A DNA stretch of 64,000 nt from Pseudomonas helvetica (GCF_039908645.1 NZ_CP150917.1:2739501-2803500), one strand, 5' to 3'. Numbered from the stretch's first letter, positions 28,221-38,563 are shown. A program made the numbers and translations. The notes: generated by a model not told the origin, from the sequence alone.

Positions 28221-28973
28221 ATGACTGACACACCACTGGCTCCCGCCGAGTTCGAACAGGCACTGCGTGCCAAGGGCGCCTATTACCACATTCACCATCC
28301 GTTCCATCAGGCGATGTACGCTGGGCGCGCCACGCGTGAACAGATCCAGGGCTGGGTCGCCAATCGTTTCTATTATCAGCTGAACATCCCGCTCAAGGAC
28401 GCGGCTATTCTGGCCAACTGCCCGGATCGCGAGGTGCGTCGGGAGTGGCTGCAACGCCTTGTCGATCACGATGGCGTGCCCGGCAGCGAGGGCGGGATCG
28501 AGGCCTGGCTGCGGCTGGGGGAGGCGGTGGGCGTTGAGCGTGAGCGGATGCTCTCTCAGGAAATGGTCCTGCCGGGGGTGCGCTTTGCGGTGGATGCCTA
28601 CGTCAACTTCGCCCGCCGCGCCTGTTGGCAGGAGGCCGCCAGCAGTTCGCTCACTGAACTCTTTGCACCGCAGATCCATCAATCCCGACTCGACGCCTGG
28701 CCGCAGCACTACCCGTGGATCGACCCTGCCGGCTACGAGTATTTCCGTACACGCCTGAGTCAGGCGCGGCGTGATGTCGAACATGGCTTGCACATTACCC
28801 TGGCGCATTACGTCACGCGCGAGGGGCAGCTGCGGATGCTGGAGATTCTGCAATTCAAGCTCGACGTACTGTGGAGCATGCTTGATGCCATGAGCATGGC
28901 CTATGAACTGGAACGTCCGCCGTACCACAGCGTCACCCGCGAGGCAGTCTGGCATCGGGGGATTGTCCTGTGA
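28221..28973 (+). CDS. pqqC: Pyrroloquinoline-quinone synthase PqqC
   Basis: The 250-residue enzyme performs the final ring closure and oxygen-dependent eight-electron oxidation to PQQ. It contains the conserved [12 protein letters not shown] segment and [20 protein letters not shown] with active-site Arg, Tyr and His residues. The ATG at 28221 has a GGAGAACC site. The in-frame ATG... at 28182 would overlap pqqB. The gene overlaps pqqD by four bases. Confidence 0.95.
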   Translation: MTDTPLAPAEFEQALRAKGAYYHIHHPFHQAMYAGRATREQIQGWVANRFYYQLNIPLKDAAILANCPDREVRREWLQRLVDHDGVPGSEGGIEAWLRLGEAVGVERERMLSQEMVLPGVRFAVDAYVNFARRACWQEAASSSLTELFAPQIHQSRLDAWPQHYPWIDPAGYEYFRTRLSQARRDVEHGLHITLAHYVTREGQLRMLEILQFKLDVLWSMLDAMSMAYELERPPYHSVTREAVWHRGIVL

Positions 28974-29242
28974 GCGGCATCGAACGTCACCTGCAACCGG
29001 CACTGCGTCGCGGCTTTCGCCTGCAGTGGGAAGCACGTCAGGATTGCCATGTGCTGCTCTACCCGGAAGGCATGATCAAACTCAATCGCAGTGCTGGCGA
29101 GATCCTCAGCCTGGTGGACGGTCAGCGCAATGTGGCGTCGATCATCGAGCTGCTGTCGGCGCGTTTCCCCGAGGTGCCGGGGATCGATGAAGATGTGCTG
29201 GCGTTCCTGGAGGTGGCCCATGCTCAATACTGGATCGAATGA
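28970..29242 (+). CDS. pqqD: PqqA chaperone PqqD
   Basis: The 90-residue protein begins at GTG 28970 inside the pqqC stop (GTGA overlap). It has the RiPP recognition element fold: [21 protein letters not shown] is the typical central part. It binds PqqA and presents it to PqqE. Its end overlaps the start of pqqE by 23 bases, so the three proteins are translationally coupled. Confidence 0.93.
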   Translation: MSGIERHLQPALRRGFRLQWEARQDCHVLLYPEGMIKLNRSAGEILSLVDGQRNVASIIELLSARFPEVPGIDEDVLAFLEVAHAQYWIE

Positions 29243-30362
29243 CCCGCGTCCGGGCCCGCCGTTGTGGCTGCTGGCGGAACTGACTTATCGCTGCCCGTTG
29301 CAGTGCCCGTATTGCTCCAATCCCCTGGACTTCGCCCTGCACGGTGAGGAATTGAGCACCGCCGAGTGGATCCGCGTGTTCCGCGAGGCACGGGACATGG
29401 GCGCTGCGCAACTGGGGTTTTCCGGTGGCGAACCGCTGGTACGCCAGGACCTGGCCGAGCTGATCAAGGCCGCCCGGGACATGGGCTACTACACCAACCT
29501 CATCACCTCGGGGATCGGCCTGACCACGCGCAAGGTCCGGCAGTTCAAGGAGGCTGGACTGGACCATATCCAGATCAGCTTCCAGGCCGCCGACGAGGCG
29601 GTCAACAACATGCTCGCCGGCTCGCGCAAGGCATTCGCCCAGAAGCTGGCGATGGCCCGGGCGGTGAAGGCCCAGGGCTATCCGATGGTGCTGAACTTCG
29701 TCACCCATCGGCACAACATCGACCAGATCGGACAGATCATCGAGCTGTGCCTGGAGCTGGAGGCGGATTTCGTCGAGTTGGCCACCTGCCAGTTCTACGG
29801 TTGGGCCGAACTCAACCGCGTCGGCCTGTTGCCGACCCGTGAGCAGTTGCAGCGTGCCGAACGCATTACCAATGAGTATCGCCAGCGTCTGGAGCAGCAG
29901 GGTCACCCCTGCAAGCTGATCTTCGTCACCCCGGATTACTATGAAGAACGCCCCAAGACCTGCATGAACGGCTGGGCCAACCTGTTTCTCGATATCACCC
30001 CGGACGGCACCGCGTTGCCGTGCCACAGCGCCCGGCAGTTGCCGGTGCAGTTTCCCAATGTGCGTGACCACAGCATCGAGCACATCTGGAACGACTCCTT
30101 CGGTTTCAATCGCTTTCGCGGCGATGAGTGGATGACCGAGCCCTGTCGTTCCTGCGATGAAAAACACCAGGACCTGGGTGGCTGCCGTTGCCAGGCGTTC
30201 ATGCTCACCGGCGATGCCGCCAATGCGGACCCGGTGTGCAGCAAGTCACCGCACCATGGCAAGATCCTCGAGGCCCGCCGGCAAGCCGAAGCGCCGGGGC
30301 AGGGGATCGAGCAGCTGACCTTGCGCAACGAGAAGGCGTCGCAGTTGATCTTTCGCGGCTGA
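29220..30362 (+). CDS. pqqE: Radical SAM enzyme PqqE
   Basis: The 380-residue radical SAM protein carries CPLQCPYC near residue 20, the CxxxCxxC [4Fe-4S] site. The C-terminal SPASM region has further cysteines ([27 protein letters not shown]). It forms the Glu-Tyr carbon-carbon bond in PqqA with PqqD as partner. The ATG at 29220 lies within pqqD and follows GGAGG at 29209-29213. Longer upstream in-frame codons would only translate the pqqD region out of frame. Confidence 0.95.
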   Translation: MLNTGSNDPRPGPPLWLLAELTYRCPLQCPYCSNPLDFALHGEELSTAEWIRVFREARDMGAAQLGFSGGEPLVRQDLAELIKAARDMGYYTNLITSGIGLTTRKVRQFKEAGLDHIQISFQAADEAVNNMLAGSRKAFAQKLAMARAVKAQGYPMVLNFVTHRHNIDQIGQIIELCLELEADFVELATCQFYGWAELNRVGLLPTREQLQRAERITNEYRQRLEQQGHPCKLIFVTPDYYEERPKTCMNGWANLFLDITPDGTALPCHSARQLPVQFPNVRDHSIEHIWNDSFGFNRFRGDEWMTEPCRSCDEKHQDLGGCRCQAFMLTGDAANADPVCSKSPHHGKILEARRQAEAPGQGIEQLTLRNEKASQLIFRG

Positions 30363-30452
30363 AACGCAGGCTACCCTTTGGTCTGATTGCATTCGCAGCG
30401 GGATGCTTTAGGCTGGCTATTACCTTCCAAAACAATAAAAACAGGCTTTCCA

Positions 30453-31616
30453 ATGAGCCAGAATCTTAGCCAGCTGCGTAAATTCGTTTCGCCTGAAATC
30501 ATCTTCGGTGCCGGCTGCCGGCATAACGTCGGCAACTATGCCAAGACCTTCGGCGCGCGCAAGGTGTTGGTGGTCAGCGACCCCGGCGTGATCGCTGCCG
30601 GTTGGGTCGCCGATGTCGAGGCCAGCCTGCAGGCCCTCGGCATCGACTATTGCCTGTACAGCGCCGTGTCGCCCAACCCGCGGGTCGAAGAAGTCATGCT
30701 GGGGGCCGAAATCTACCGTGAAAACCACTGCGATGTGATCGTCGCCGTAGGCGGCGGCAGCCCCATGGACTGTGGCAAGGGCATCGGCATCGTCGTTGCC
30801 CACGGTCGCAGCATTCTCGAGTTCGAGGGCGTGGACATGATCCGCGTACCGAGCCCGCCGCTGATCCTGATCCCCACCACCGCCGGCACCTCGGCGGATG
30901 TTTCGCAGTTCGTGATCATCTCCAACCAGCAGGAGCGGATGAAGTTCTCCATCGTCAGCAAGGCGGTGGTGCCGGACGTGTCGCTGATTGACCCGGAAAC
31001 CACCCTGAGCATGGACCCGTTTCTGTCGGCCTGTACCGGCATCGATGCCCTGGTGCACGCTATCGAGGCATTCGTCTCCACCGGTCACGGCCCGTTGACC
31101 GACCCGCATGCGCTTGAGGCCATGCGGCTGATCAACGGCAATCTGGTACAGATGATCGCCAACCCGACAGATATCGCCCTGCGCGAAAAGATCATGCTGG
31201 GCAGCATGCAGGCCGGCCTGGCGTTCTCCAACGCGATTCTCGGTGCGGTGCACGCCATGTCGCACAGCCTGGGCGGTTTCCTCGACCTGCCTCATGGCTT
31301 GTGCAACGCGGTACTGGTGGAACATGTCGTGGCGTTCAATTTCAGCTCGGCACCGGAGCGTTTCAAAGTGATTGCCGAGACCTTCGGCATCGACTGCCGC
31401 GGCCTCAATCATCGACAGATCTGTGGGCGCCTGGTGGAGCACCTGATCGCGCTGAAGCACGCCATTGGCTTCCACGAAACCCTGGGACTGCACGGAGTCG
31501 GCACGTCTGACATTCCGTTCCTGTCCCAGCATGCGATGGATGACCCGTGCATTCTCACCAACCCCCGCGAGTCCAGCCAGCGTGATGTCGAGGTCGTCTA
31601 TGGCGAAGCCCTCTGA
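30453..31616 (+). CDS. ercA: Iron-containing alcohol dehydrogenase ErcA
   Basis: The 387-residue protein is a group III (iron-dependent) alcohol dehydrogenase. It shows GGGSPMDCGKGIGI, a coenzyme loop (LILIPTTAGTSADVSQF), and metal histidines in DALVHAIEAF, HAMSHSLGGF and DLPHGLCNAV. In P. aeruginosa, ErcA next to pqq is needed for regulation of ethanol oxidation rather than for bulk catalysis. The ATG at 30453 has only a weak site. It overlaps the ErcS gene by 17 bases, which favours a joint signalling role. Confidence 0.9.
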   Translation: MSQNLSQLRKFVSPEIIFGAGCRHNVGNYAKTFGARKVLVVSDPGVIAAGWVADVEASLQALGIDYCLYSAVSPNPRVEEVMLGAEIYRENHCDVIVAVGGGSPMDCGKGIGIVVAHGRSILEFEGVDMIRVPSPPLILIPTTAGTSADVSQFVIISNQQERMKFSIVSKAVVPDVSLIDPETTLSMDPFLSACTGIDALVHAIEAFVSTGHGPLTDPHALEAMRLINGNLVQMIANPTDIALREKIMLGSMQAGLAFSNAILGAVHAMSHSLGGFLDLPHGLCNAVLVEHVVAFNFSSAPERFKVIAETFGIDCRGLNHRQICGRLVEHLIALKHAIGFHETLGLHGVGTSDIPFLSQHAMDDPCILTNPRESSQRDVEVVYGEAL

Positions 31617-33327
31617 CGAGCAACAACGGGCGCTGACCGGATTGCTGGGGCTGGGCAATCATTCTGCGCGCAAGAGTCATTACCCGGAGCTGGCGGCCCG
31701 TCTCGACGAGCTGGAAGCCGAACGCAACCGCTACAAATGGTTGTTCGAAAACGCTGTCCACGGAATTTTCCAGGCCAGCCTGCAACAGGGCATGCTCGCC
31801 GCCAACCCGGCGCTGGCGCACATGCTGGGTTACGAGACGCCTCAGGAAGTGCTGTTCTCCCGAGCCGATCTGGCAAGCCAGTTGTTCGTCGGCGATGCGC
31901 AGGAAGTGCAGGACATCGCTGAGACCCTGCAAGCTCAACGCAGCCTGCTGGGTTATGAAACCCAGCTGCGACGCAAGGACGGCAGCCACATCGATGTGTT
32001 GATGAACCTGCTGCTCAAGCCGGATCAGGAGGGCCTGGTGGAAGGTTTTGTCGCCGATATCACCGAGCGCAAATTGGCCCAGCAACGCTTGCAGACGCTC
32101 AACGATGAGCTGGAACAACGGGTCACTGCGCGCACCGATGAATTGCTCGAAGCCAACCGTAACCTGCAACAGCAGATTGCCCAGCGTGAGCAGGTCGAAC
32201 AGGCCTTGCGCGATGCCCGGGATGCAGCGCAGGCAGCCAACAACAGCAAGGACAAATATCTCGCCGCCGCCAGCCACGACTTGCTGCAACCGCTGAATGC
32301 GGCGCGCTTGCTGATCTCCACTTTACGCGAACGCCCGTTGCCCAGTGTTGAACAGGTGTTGGTCGAACGCACCCACCAGGCGCTGGAAGGTGCCGAAGAC
32401 CTGCTCACCGATCTGTTGGATATTTCCCGTCTCGATCAGGCCGCGGTCAAGCCGGACATCGCCCTGTATCGCCTCGATGAACTGCTGGGCCCGTTGGTCT
32501 CGGAGTTCCAGTCGGTGGCCGGAGCGGCCGGGTTGAACCTGCGGGTACACATGGGCAATTTCGCCATCCACACCGACCTGCGGCTGATGTCGCGGATCAT
32601 CCGTAACTTGCTCAGCAATGCCTGTCGCTATACCGAGCAGGGCAGCATCCTGCTGGGCGCCCGGCGACGTGGCAAGAACCTGCGCCTGGAAGTCTGGGAC
32701 ACTGGTCGCGGTATTCCGGCCGACCGCCTGGACTCGATCTTCCTGGAGTTCAACCAGTTGGACGTCGGACGTGCCGCCGACCGTAAGGGCGTGGGACTGG
32801 GACTGGCTATCGTCGAGCGTATCGCGAGAATTCTCGAGCACAAGGTCGAGGTCCGCTCGTTGCCGGGGCGCGGTTCGATGTTCAGCATTCAGGTGCCGAT
32901 CGGCGAGCAAGTGCCGCTGCCCATCCATCAGGCGGCGCCGCAGCCGAGTACCGGCAACCCTCTGCCGGGCCGTCGTTTGCTGGTGCTGGATAACGAAGTG
33001 AGCATCCTCGAGAGCATGAGCGCATTGCTCGGCCAGTGGGGCTGCGAGGTGGTGACAGCAACCGACGAGAGCGGTGCGCTGCTGGCCTTGCAGGGGCGGG
33101 CGCCGGAATTGATTCTGGCGGATTTCCATCTGGACCATGGGGTCATCGGCTGCGACGTGATTCGCCACCTGCGCGAGCATTTCGCCGCCGCCATTCCTGC
33201 CGTGATCATCACCGCAGACCGCAGTGACCAATGTCGCCGCGCCTTGCAACGACTCGGCGCGCCGCTGCTGAACAAACCGGTCAAACCCGGAAAGCTGCGA
33301 GCGGCGTTGAGTCAGTTGCTTGGGTAG
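31600..33327 (+). CDS. ercS: Hybrid histidine kinase ErcS
   Basis: The 575-residue cytoplasmic kinase has a PAS domain (about 40-155), a coiled coil, and HisKA with His226 in AAASHDLLQPLNAARLL. A HATPase domain follows (NLLSNACRYTEQG, GVGLGLAIVER). The C-terminal receiver has its acceptor aspartate in LILADFHLDHG. It closely resembles the C-terminal half of NahK in this window, indicating an old duplication. The ATG at 31600 lies inside ercA. It is thought to signal alcohol availability toward the ErbR regulator. Confidence 0.88.
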   Translation: MAKPSDEQQRALTGLLGLGNHSARKSHYPELAARLDELEAERNRYKWLFENAVHGIFQASLQQGMLAANPALAHMLGYETPQEVLFSRADLASQLFVGDAQEVQDIAETLQAQRSLLGYETQLRRKDGSHIDVLMNLLLKPDQEGLVEGFVADITERKLAQQRLQTLNDELEQRVTARTDELLEANRNLQQQIAQREQVEQALRDARDAAQAANNSKDKYLAAASHDLLQPLNAARLLISTLRERPLPSVEQVLVERTHQALEGAEDLLTDLLDISRLDQAAVKPDIALYRLDELLGPLVSEFQSVAGAAGLNLRVHMGNFAIHTDLRLMSRIIRNLLSNACRYTEQGSILLGARRRGKNLRLEVWDTGRGIPADRLDSIFLEFNQLDVGRAADRKGVGLGLAIVERIARILEHKVEVRSLPGRGSMFSIQVPIGEQVPLPIHQAAPQPSTGNPLPGRRLLVLDNEVSILESMSALLGQWGCEVVTATDESGALLALQGRAPELILADFHLDHGVIGCDVIRHLREHFAAAIPAVIITADRSDQCRRALQRLGAPLLNKPVKPGKLRAALSQLLG

Positions 33328-33433
33328 CGCCCGATCCGAGCTCTGCTTTCGATCAAGCGATCAAGCCGGCCCGATAGAAATCTTCAGAGGTCGTTAAGCG
33401 CGATCGCCAGCGTCTCTTGGCCATTTGATGACG

Positions 33434-33680
33434 TCATTGATCGATACGGATTTTCGGTGTGACGGACATACCGACTCGCAGCTTCACCGCAGTGGGCTGA
33501 TCGGGATCGATGCGAATGCGCACAGGCAAGCGCTGCCCTGGCTTTTTCCAGATCAGCTTTCAGAACGTCCACTTGCTGCCGGGCAGCCTGTTGCTGCGCT
33601 TGCACAGTTCCCGACCCGTCAGTAGCCAGATTGCGATAACGCACATGATTGACTCCGGTCAGCTTGTAGCTTGAACTCTT
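33434..33680 (-). pseudogene. Remnant of a HlyD/EmrA-type membrane fusion protein
   Basis: On the minus strand an upstream part reads RYRNLATDGSGTVQAQQQAA and continues VLKADLEKA. In a second frame the sequence is GQRLPVRIRIDPDQPTAVKL followed by RVGMSVTPKIRIDQ and a stop at 33434. These are the coiled-coil edge and the extreme C-terminus of a HlyD-family periplasmic adaptor; the hairpin and barrel between them are gone. The gene is therefore a deletion and frameshift relic. It occupies most of the gene-free stretch 33328-33800. The rest is the leader of the secretion operon. Confidence 0.75.
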
Positions 33681-33800
33681 CACCGACGGGGCTTGGCAGG
33701 GATAGTTCTGGTTGCCTGAGGCGATATCGCCAATTGCTACGCACAGTCGTTTGGCATGATCTAATCTCCACGAAAGATGACTTTTCTATCAGGAGTTTCA

Positions 33801-35588
33801 ATGCGAAGCCCACCTGAAAATAGTCTGCAAAATGCGTTGAAAGCCTGTAGGAGCAGCTTTGTTTCCGTTGGTTTTTTCAGCTTATTCATTAACGCATTAA
33901 TGCTTGTTCCTACTTTCTATATGCTTCAGGTGTATGGGCGAGTGATAACCAGCGGAAGTCTGACCACCCTGGCAATGCTGACGCTGATCATGACCGGACT
34001 GGTGGTCACGCTCGGCTCCCTGGAGTGGGTTCGTTCGCGCATCATGGTTCGGGTCAGTACACGGCTGGATGTGTTGCTGAGCCGCCAAGTCTATAAGGCC
34101 AGTTTCAAACGGGCTCTGGAAAGTGGCGGCATGGATGCTTCGGCCCAGTCGCTCAACGACTTGACGGGCTTGAGACAGTTTCTCACCGGTAATGGATTGT
34201 TCGCCTTTTTCGATGCGCCCTGGTTGCCTATCTATATCGCTGTGATGTTCCTGTTTCATCCCTGGTTTGGCTGGGTAGCGATAGGCAGTGCGCTGTTGTT
34301 GTTACTGCTTGCGTTTATCAATGAGAAATTGACAGGGCCGGCGCTCGCTCAGGCTAACAAGGAACATATAAGCGCGACGCTCCATACCACTAAAAATCTG
34401 CGTAATGCTGAAGTCATCGAGTCCATGGGCATGCTTGAAACCCTTATGGACCGTTGGGCGCGCCGGCAAAGAAACGTCCTTTTTCTGCAGGCCTGGGCGA
34501 GCGATCGGGGTGCCATAGTCAGCACACTTTCCAGGTCCTTCCGGATCCTGGTGCAATCATTGATCCTTGGCTTGGGGGCGTACCTGGCCGTGGATCATCA
34601 GGTGGGGGCCGGCATGGTGTTTGCCGGGTCCGTACTGCTAGGGCGCGCATTGGCCCCCATCGATTTGATCATCGGCAGCTGGAAGGGCTTTATTGCCGCC
34701 CGCTCGCAGTACGGTCGTCTCAACGACATCCTCGGCAAACAACAGGCTCAGCCCGAACGTATGTCGTTGCCTGCGCCTCAGGGGCACGTGCAAGTAGAAA
34801 ATTTAATCGTCGCGGCACCCGGCTCGAAAACCCCGATCATCAAAAACATGAGTTTCAGCGTACCTGCCGGTTGTGTTGTCGGAATCATCGGTCCAAGTGC
34901 CGCGGGCAAGTCCACCCTGGCCAGGGCATTGATGGGGGTCTGGGTGCCGCTGCATGGTGTGGTTCGGCTCGATGGTGCGGACATCAGCGCGTGGGACAAA
35001 CATGAGCTTGGGCCGTATATAGGCTACTTGCCCCAAGACATTGAATTATTCGAAGGCAGCATCAGCGAGAACATTGCCCGCTTCGCCGAGGTCGATTCCG
35101 AGAAGGTCGTTCTGGCTGCCAGGTCGGCTGGCGTTCACGAAATGATTTTGATGTTGCCGGATGGCTATGACACCGTCATTGGCAGCGATGGCGTCATGCT
35201 TTCGGCAGGGCAGCGCCAACGCGTAGGCCTGGCCCGTGCCCTGTATGGCAACCCGCGACTGATTATCCTCGATGAGCCCAACTCCAATCTCGACGATGTC
35301 GGTGATCGCGCCCTGGCGGCGGCCATCCAGCAGCTCAAGCTGACAGGCGCAACCGTTTTTGTGATTACCCACCGAACCAACATCGTGTCCCAACTTGACC
35401 GGCTCATGGTGATGAACGGTGGAGCTATCAGTCTCTATGGGCCACGCAAGAACGTGCTGGACGAACTAAACGCGCAGCAGCAGCAGGCGCAAAAGCATGC
35501 CGCGCAAGCAGCCGTCGCAAGTACGGCTTCGGTTGCTACCGGTAAGGGCGATGTCGATGAATCGTACGATTCCCAGTCATCAAATTGA
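33801..35588 (+). CDS. aprD: Type I secretion ABC transporter, AprD/PrtD-like
   Basis: The 595-residue inner-membrane protein fuses a six-helix ABC membrane domain (about 20-310) with an ATPase domain. Walker A is GPSAAGKST, the signature LSAGQRQRVGLARAL, and Walker B LIILDEPNSNLDD. Length and pattern match the PrtD/AprD branch that exports proteases, lipases and repeat proteins with C-terminal signals. The ATG at 33801 has an AGGAG site. The gene overlaps the next by 38 bases. The low-complexity tail (QQQQAQKHAAQAA) is unusual but common in this branch. The likely cargo is the large protein at 39602-44134. Confidence 0.88.
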   Translation: MRSPPENSLQNALKACRSSFVSVGFFSLFINALMLVPTFYMLQVYGRVITSGSLTTLAMLTLIMTGLVVTLGSLEWVRSRIMVRVSTRLDVLLSRQVYKASFKRALESGGMDASAQSLNDLTGLRQFLTGNGLFAFFDAPWLPIYIAVMFLFHPWFGWVAIGSALLLLLLAFINEKLTGPALAQANKEHISATLHTTKNLRNAEVIESMGMLETLMDRWARRQRNVLFLQAWASDRGAIVSTLSRSFRILVQSLILGLGAYLAVDHQVGAGMVFAGSVLLGRALAPIDLIIGSWKGFIAARSQYGRLNDILGKQQAQPERMSLPAPQGHVQVENLIVAAPGSKTPIIKNMSFSVPAGCVVGIIGPSAAGKSTLARALMGVWVPLHGVVRLDGADISAWDKHELGPYIGYLPQDIELFEGSISENIARFAEVDSEKVVLAARSAGVHEMILMLPDGYDTVIGSDGVMLSAGQRQRVGLARALYGNPRLIILDEPNSNLDDVGDRALAAAIQQLKLTGATVFVITHRTNIVSQLDRLMVMNGGAISLYGPRKNVLDELNAQQQQAQKHAAQAAVASTASVATGKGDVDESYDSQSSN

Positions 35589-36882
35589 TAGCTTCGCTGA
35601 CCTGGCGGTATCTGACCGGAAAGTACGTCGCCTGGGTTTTGGCATTGTATTGGTCACTTTCGGACTGTTCGGCACCTGGGCGGCGCTCGCACCACTCGAT
35701 GGCGCTGCCTACGCGCCTGGCGTGGTCACCGTGCAGGCTTACCGAAAAACGGTTCAACACCTCGAAGGTGGCATCGTCAAAGAGGTGTTGGCCCATGACG
35801 GTGACATCGTCAAGCGTGATGACCCGCTGATTATTCTCGATGATGCCCAGTTGCGATTCGAATACGAGACGACCCGAAGTCAGCTCGTTGCAGCCAGTGC
35901 CATGCAGGCAAGACTCAGAGCTGAGCGGGACAATCTGTCGGTAATCGGCTTTGGCACCATGCCCGATCCCGACAGTCTGCGAGGTGCCGAAGCGCGCCAG
36001 AGCGAGACACAGGTATTCAACGCACGACGGGGATCACGGCTGGGCCAGATATCGGTGCTGCAAGAGCGTATTGGTCAGTTGAATCAACATATCAAAGGGA
36101 TGGAGGCGATGATCGGTGCCAAGGGGCATCTGGATAAATCCTACAGCGGTGAAATAGTTGAATTGAGTGACCTGTTGTCCCAAGGGTTCGTTGACAAACA
36201 ACGTCTGCTTGAGCAGCAGCGCAAGCTCGAAATGCTCAGGACCGAAATGGTCGATCACCGTTCCACCATTACCAAGACTCGCCTGCAGATCAACGAAACA
36301 CAGCTGCAGATTCTACAAATCGATAAAGACTTCAATGCCGACGTCACCAAACAATTGGCCGAGGTTCAGACCAGGATTTACGACCTGCAAGAGAAAGCTT
36401 CCGCATTGGAGGACCGGCTCAGCCATATCATCATCCGCGCACCCGATCCAGGTATGGTGATTGGCATGACGGTGCATACGATCGGGGGCATCGTGCGCCC
36501 GGCGACACCGCTGCTGGATATTGTTCCCTCGGTTTCAGAGCTGGTCATAGAGGCCCAGGTAGCGCCCGTCGATATCGATCGCATCGCCATCGGCAAGCGT
36601 GCCGATATCCGTTTCGGCGCGTTCAATAGCTATACGACGCCGGTGATCGAAGGCGTGGTCAGCAGTGTCTCGGCAGACCGGCTGGTCAATGAAAAGACCG
36701 GGACTCCCTATTACCTGGCCCGGGTCCGGGTCACCGAAGCCGGTGCGCGCGCCTTGGGTGAGCGCAAATTACTGCCGGGAATGCCAGCGGATGTGTTGAT
36801 CATCACGGGGCAACGCACGCTGTTGCACTACCTGATGCAGCCGGCCCGTAACGCCTTCTCTCAGTCGATGATCGAGGAATGA
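35551..36882 (+). CDS. aprE: Type I secretion membrane fusion protein, AprE-like
   Basis: The 443-residue adaptor has one N-terminal membrane helix (about 22-45, GIVLVTFGLFGTWAAL) and a biotinyl-lipoyl-like edge (GVVTVQAYRKTVQHLEGGIV). A long alpha-helical hairpin follows (about 100-290), then a beta-barrel region with IIIRAPDPGMVIGM. It links the ABC transporter to the outer-membrane channel. The start is inside aprD; ATG 35551 and 35557 are both possible. It overlaps the channel gene by four bases. Confidence 0.87.
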   Translation: MSMNRTIPSHQIDSFADLAVSDRKVRRLGFGIVLVTFGLFGTWAALAPLDGAAYAPGVVTVQAYRKTVQHLEGGIVKEVLAHDGDIVKRDDPLIILDDAQLRFEYETTRSQLVAASAMQARLRAERDNLSVIGFGTMPDPDSLRGAEARQSETQVFNARRGSRLGQISVLQERIGQLNQHIKGMEAMIGAKGHLDKSYSGEIVELSDLLSQGFVDKQRLLEQQRKLEMLRTEMVDHRSTITKTRLQINETQLQILQIDKDFNADVTKQLAEVQTRIYDLQEKASALEDRLSHIIIRAPDPGMVIGMTVHTIGGIVRPATPLLDIVPSVSELVIEAQVAPVDIDRIAIGKRADIRFGAFNSYTTPVIEGVVSSVSADRLVNEKTGTPYYLARVRVTEAGARALGERKLLPGMPADVLIITGQRTLLHYLMQPARNAFSQSMIEE

Positions 36883-38270
36883 CCGTGCGAGTGCTTGCAG
36901 CTCTGCCAGGCGGTCTGCTCATGCTTGCACTGGGAATCGATATTGCCTTGGCGCAATCCGCTGCGTCGGCGTCGAACGGGGTCAGTGCCTCGGCGTTCTC
37001 CACCGATCTGATGCAGCTGTATCGCGAGGCCCGGCTGGAGGACCCGCGGATATTGGCCTCGTATGCACGAGCGCAGGCGGGCAAGGAATACCAGAGGGAA
37101 GCGATGGGGACGCTGTTACCGCAAGTCTCGCTCAATGCAGGGGCGAATCGGATTCACCAGGAAAACGACCTGCTGCAGCGCAGTTTTGATAGCGAAAGCT
37201 ACAGCTTGGTGTTGCGTCAGTACCTCTACAACAAGGCCGCGTGGGAGAACTACCAAAAACTCAAGAGTCTGGCCAGACAATCCGAGTCCGAAGCGCTGGA
37301 GGCTCAGGCCGAAGCTACGGTGGAACTGGCCCAGCGTTACTTCACTGCGTTGGCAGCCGAGGACGAACTGGAATTGACCCGGGCCGAACTTCGGACCACG
37401 CAAAAGAGTCTGGATCGAGTCAATGCATTGTACGAAAAGCAGTTGGCATTGATTACCGATCAGCTCGACCTCAAAGCGAGGGTCGATGGGCTGACTGCTC
37501 AGGAGCTGGATAACCAGAACCAGGTCAGCGTCAGCCGGGAGGCGCTGGCGGAGATCGTTGGTCGTCCCGTCAAGGAGAAACTCAGTCGCGTTCGCGACGA
37601 TGTTCCATTACGAATATCAGCGCAGAGTCTTGAAACGTGGGTCCGCGAGGGGGTAGCGCAAAACCCGGCACTCAAGGCCAACGAAAGCAGCGTCGAAGCG
37701 GCGGGCGCTGCGTTGCGCAGCGGGAAAGGCGGGCACTATCCGACCCTGAGCCTGACTCTGAGCGCGCAGCGGACCAACGAGGGCTACAACAATGCCCTGG
37801 TGCCGCGCACCGACAGTTATGTTGCCGGTATTGGCTTGCAAGTGCCGCTTTACAGCGGCGGCTCAACCTCGGCGCGGGTGCGTGGGCTCTACCAGGATCA
37901 GATTTCGGCCGAGCAGCAACTGGAATCGGTCCGGCGCCGGGTGGTCAAGGAGATCACCAGCGCTTACCTGACCGCCAACTCGAGCGGAGAAAAGGTCAGC
38001 GCGAGCCGGCATGCCCTGGCTTCGGCACAGCTGTCCAGAGTGGCAGTAGAGAAAGCGCTCACTTACGGTATGGTCAATGCCGTCGATGTACTGACCAGCG
38101 TACGCAACGAGTTCCGGGCTCGTCGTGATCTGCTCAAGACGCAATACGATTTCGTCAGCAATGTCTTGACGCTCAATCGCTGGGCGGGAAAGCCGCCTGC
38201 CGAGAGTGTCGAGAATGTTAATGCCTGGTTGAGCCCCGGCAGCTCCAGCCAAAAACCCACATCTCCCTGA
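36879..38270 (+). CDS. aprF: TolC-type outer-membrane channel, AprF-like
   Basis: The 463-residue protein has a signal peptide (ending near DIALAQ) and two outer-membrane efflux repeats. The repeats start near DLMQLYREARLEDPRILASY and SLETWVREGVAQNPALKANE. These are the helical halves of a TolC trimer subunit. It provides the outer-membrane exit for the type I system. The ATG is in a four-base ATGA overlap with the fusion-protein gene. It ends the three-gene operon. Confidence 0.87.
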   Translation: MTVRVLAALPGGLLMLALGIDIALAQSAASASNGVSASAFSTDLMQLYREARLEDPRILASYARAQAGKEYQREAMGTLLPQVSLNAGANRIHQENDLLQRSFDSESYSLVLRQYLYNKAAWENYQKLKSLARQSESEALEAQAEATVELAQRYFTALAAEDELELTRAELRTTQKSLDRVNALYEKQLALITDQLDLKARVDGLTAQELDNQNQVSVSREALAEIVGRPVKEKLSRVRDDVPLRISAQSLETWVREGVAQNPALKANESSVEAAGAALRSGKGGHYPTLSLTLSAQRTNEGYNNALVPRTDSYVAGIGLQVPLYSGGSTSARVRGLYQDQISAEQQLESVRRRVVKEITSAYLTANSSGEKVSASRHALASAQLSRVAVEKALTYGMVNAVDVLTSVRNEFRARRDLLKTQYDFVSNVLTLNRWAGKPPAESVENVNAWLSPGSSSQKPTSP

Positions 38271-38362
38271 TCCTGCAAGGCAAAAAACGCGGCGAGACTC
38301 ACTTGCATGACTGGTGCGGGCGCCAGTTGCCATTTCGCACCAGCAGGGCGGTGAGGTCCGTG

Positions 38363-38563
38363 CTATTTGCTGATTTCGCCAAGGTTTGGCTCGTAGAGAA
38401 ATATTGTCGCCGGGAAATTGACGATTGCGTTGCTGTTGCGCTTGGTTGCACACCACTCGTCGAGTAATTGACGACTCTGATCGAGACCAGACTTTGGTCG
38501 CAGGTCGCCCGTGACAATCCTAAGACCTTGATTTTCGAGGAGTGAGGGCAGACATCGGCCGGG
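38363..38563 (-). pseudogene. Coding-like stretch without start codon (possible gene relic)
   Basis: On the minus strand a 66-codon frame lies between two in-frame stops. It reads for example ENQGLRIVTGDLRPKSGLDQ and further on NAIVNFPATIFLYEPNLGEI. The amino acid balance looks protein-like and AT-richer than usual antisense shadows, but there is no start codon. It may be the tail of a decayed gene or chance. It is the only notable content of the gene-free stretch 38271-38770 apart from the regulator's promoter. Confidence 0.3.

Noticed and set aside
33384..33683. Intact 99-residue protein on the minus strand
   Set aside because: The frame mixes two frames of a HlyD-type adaptor; the real C-terminus is in another frame, so it is a relic.
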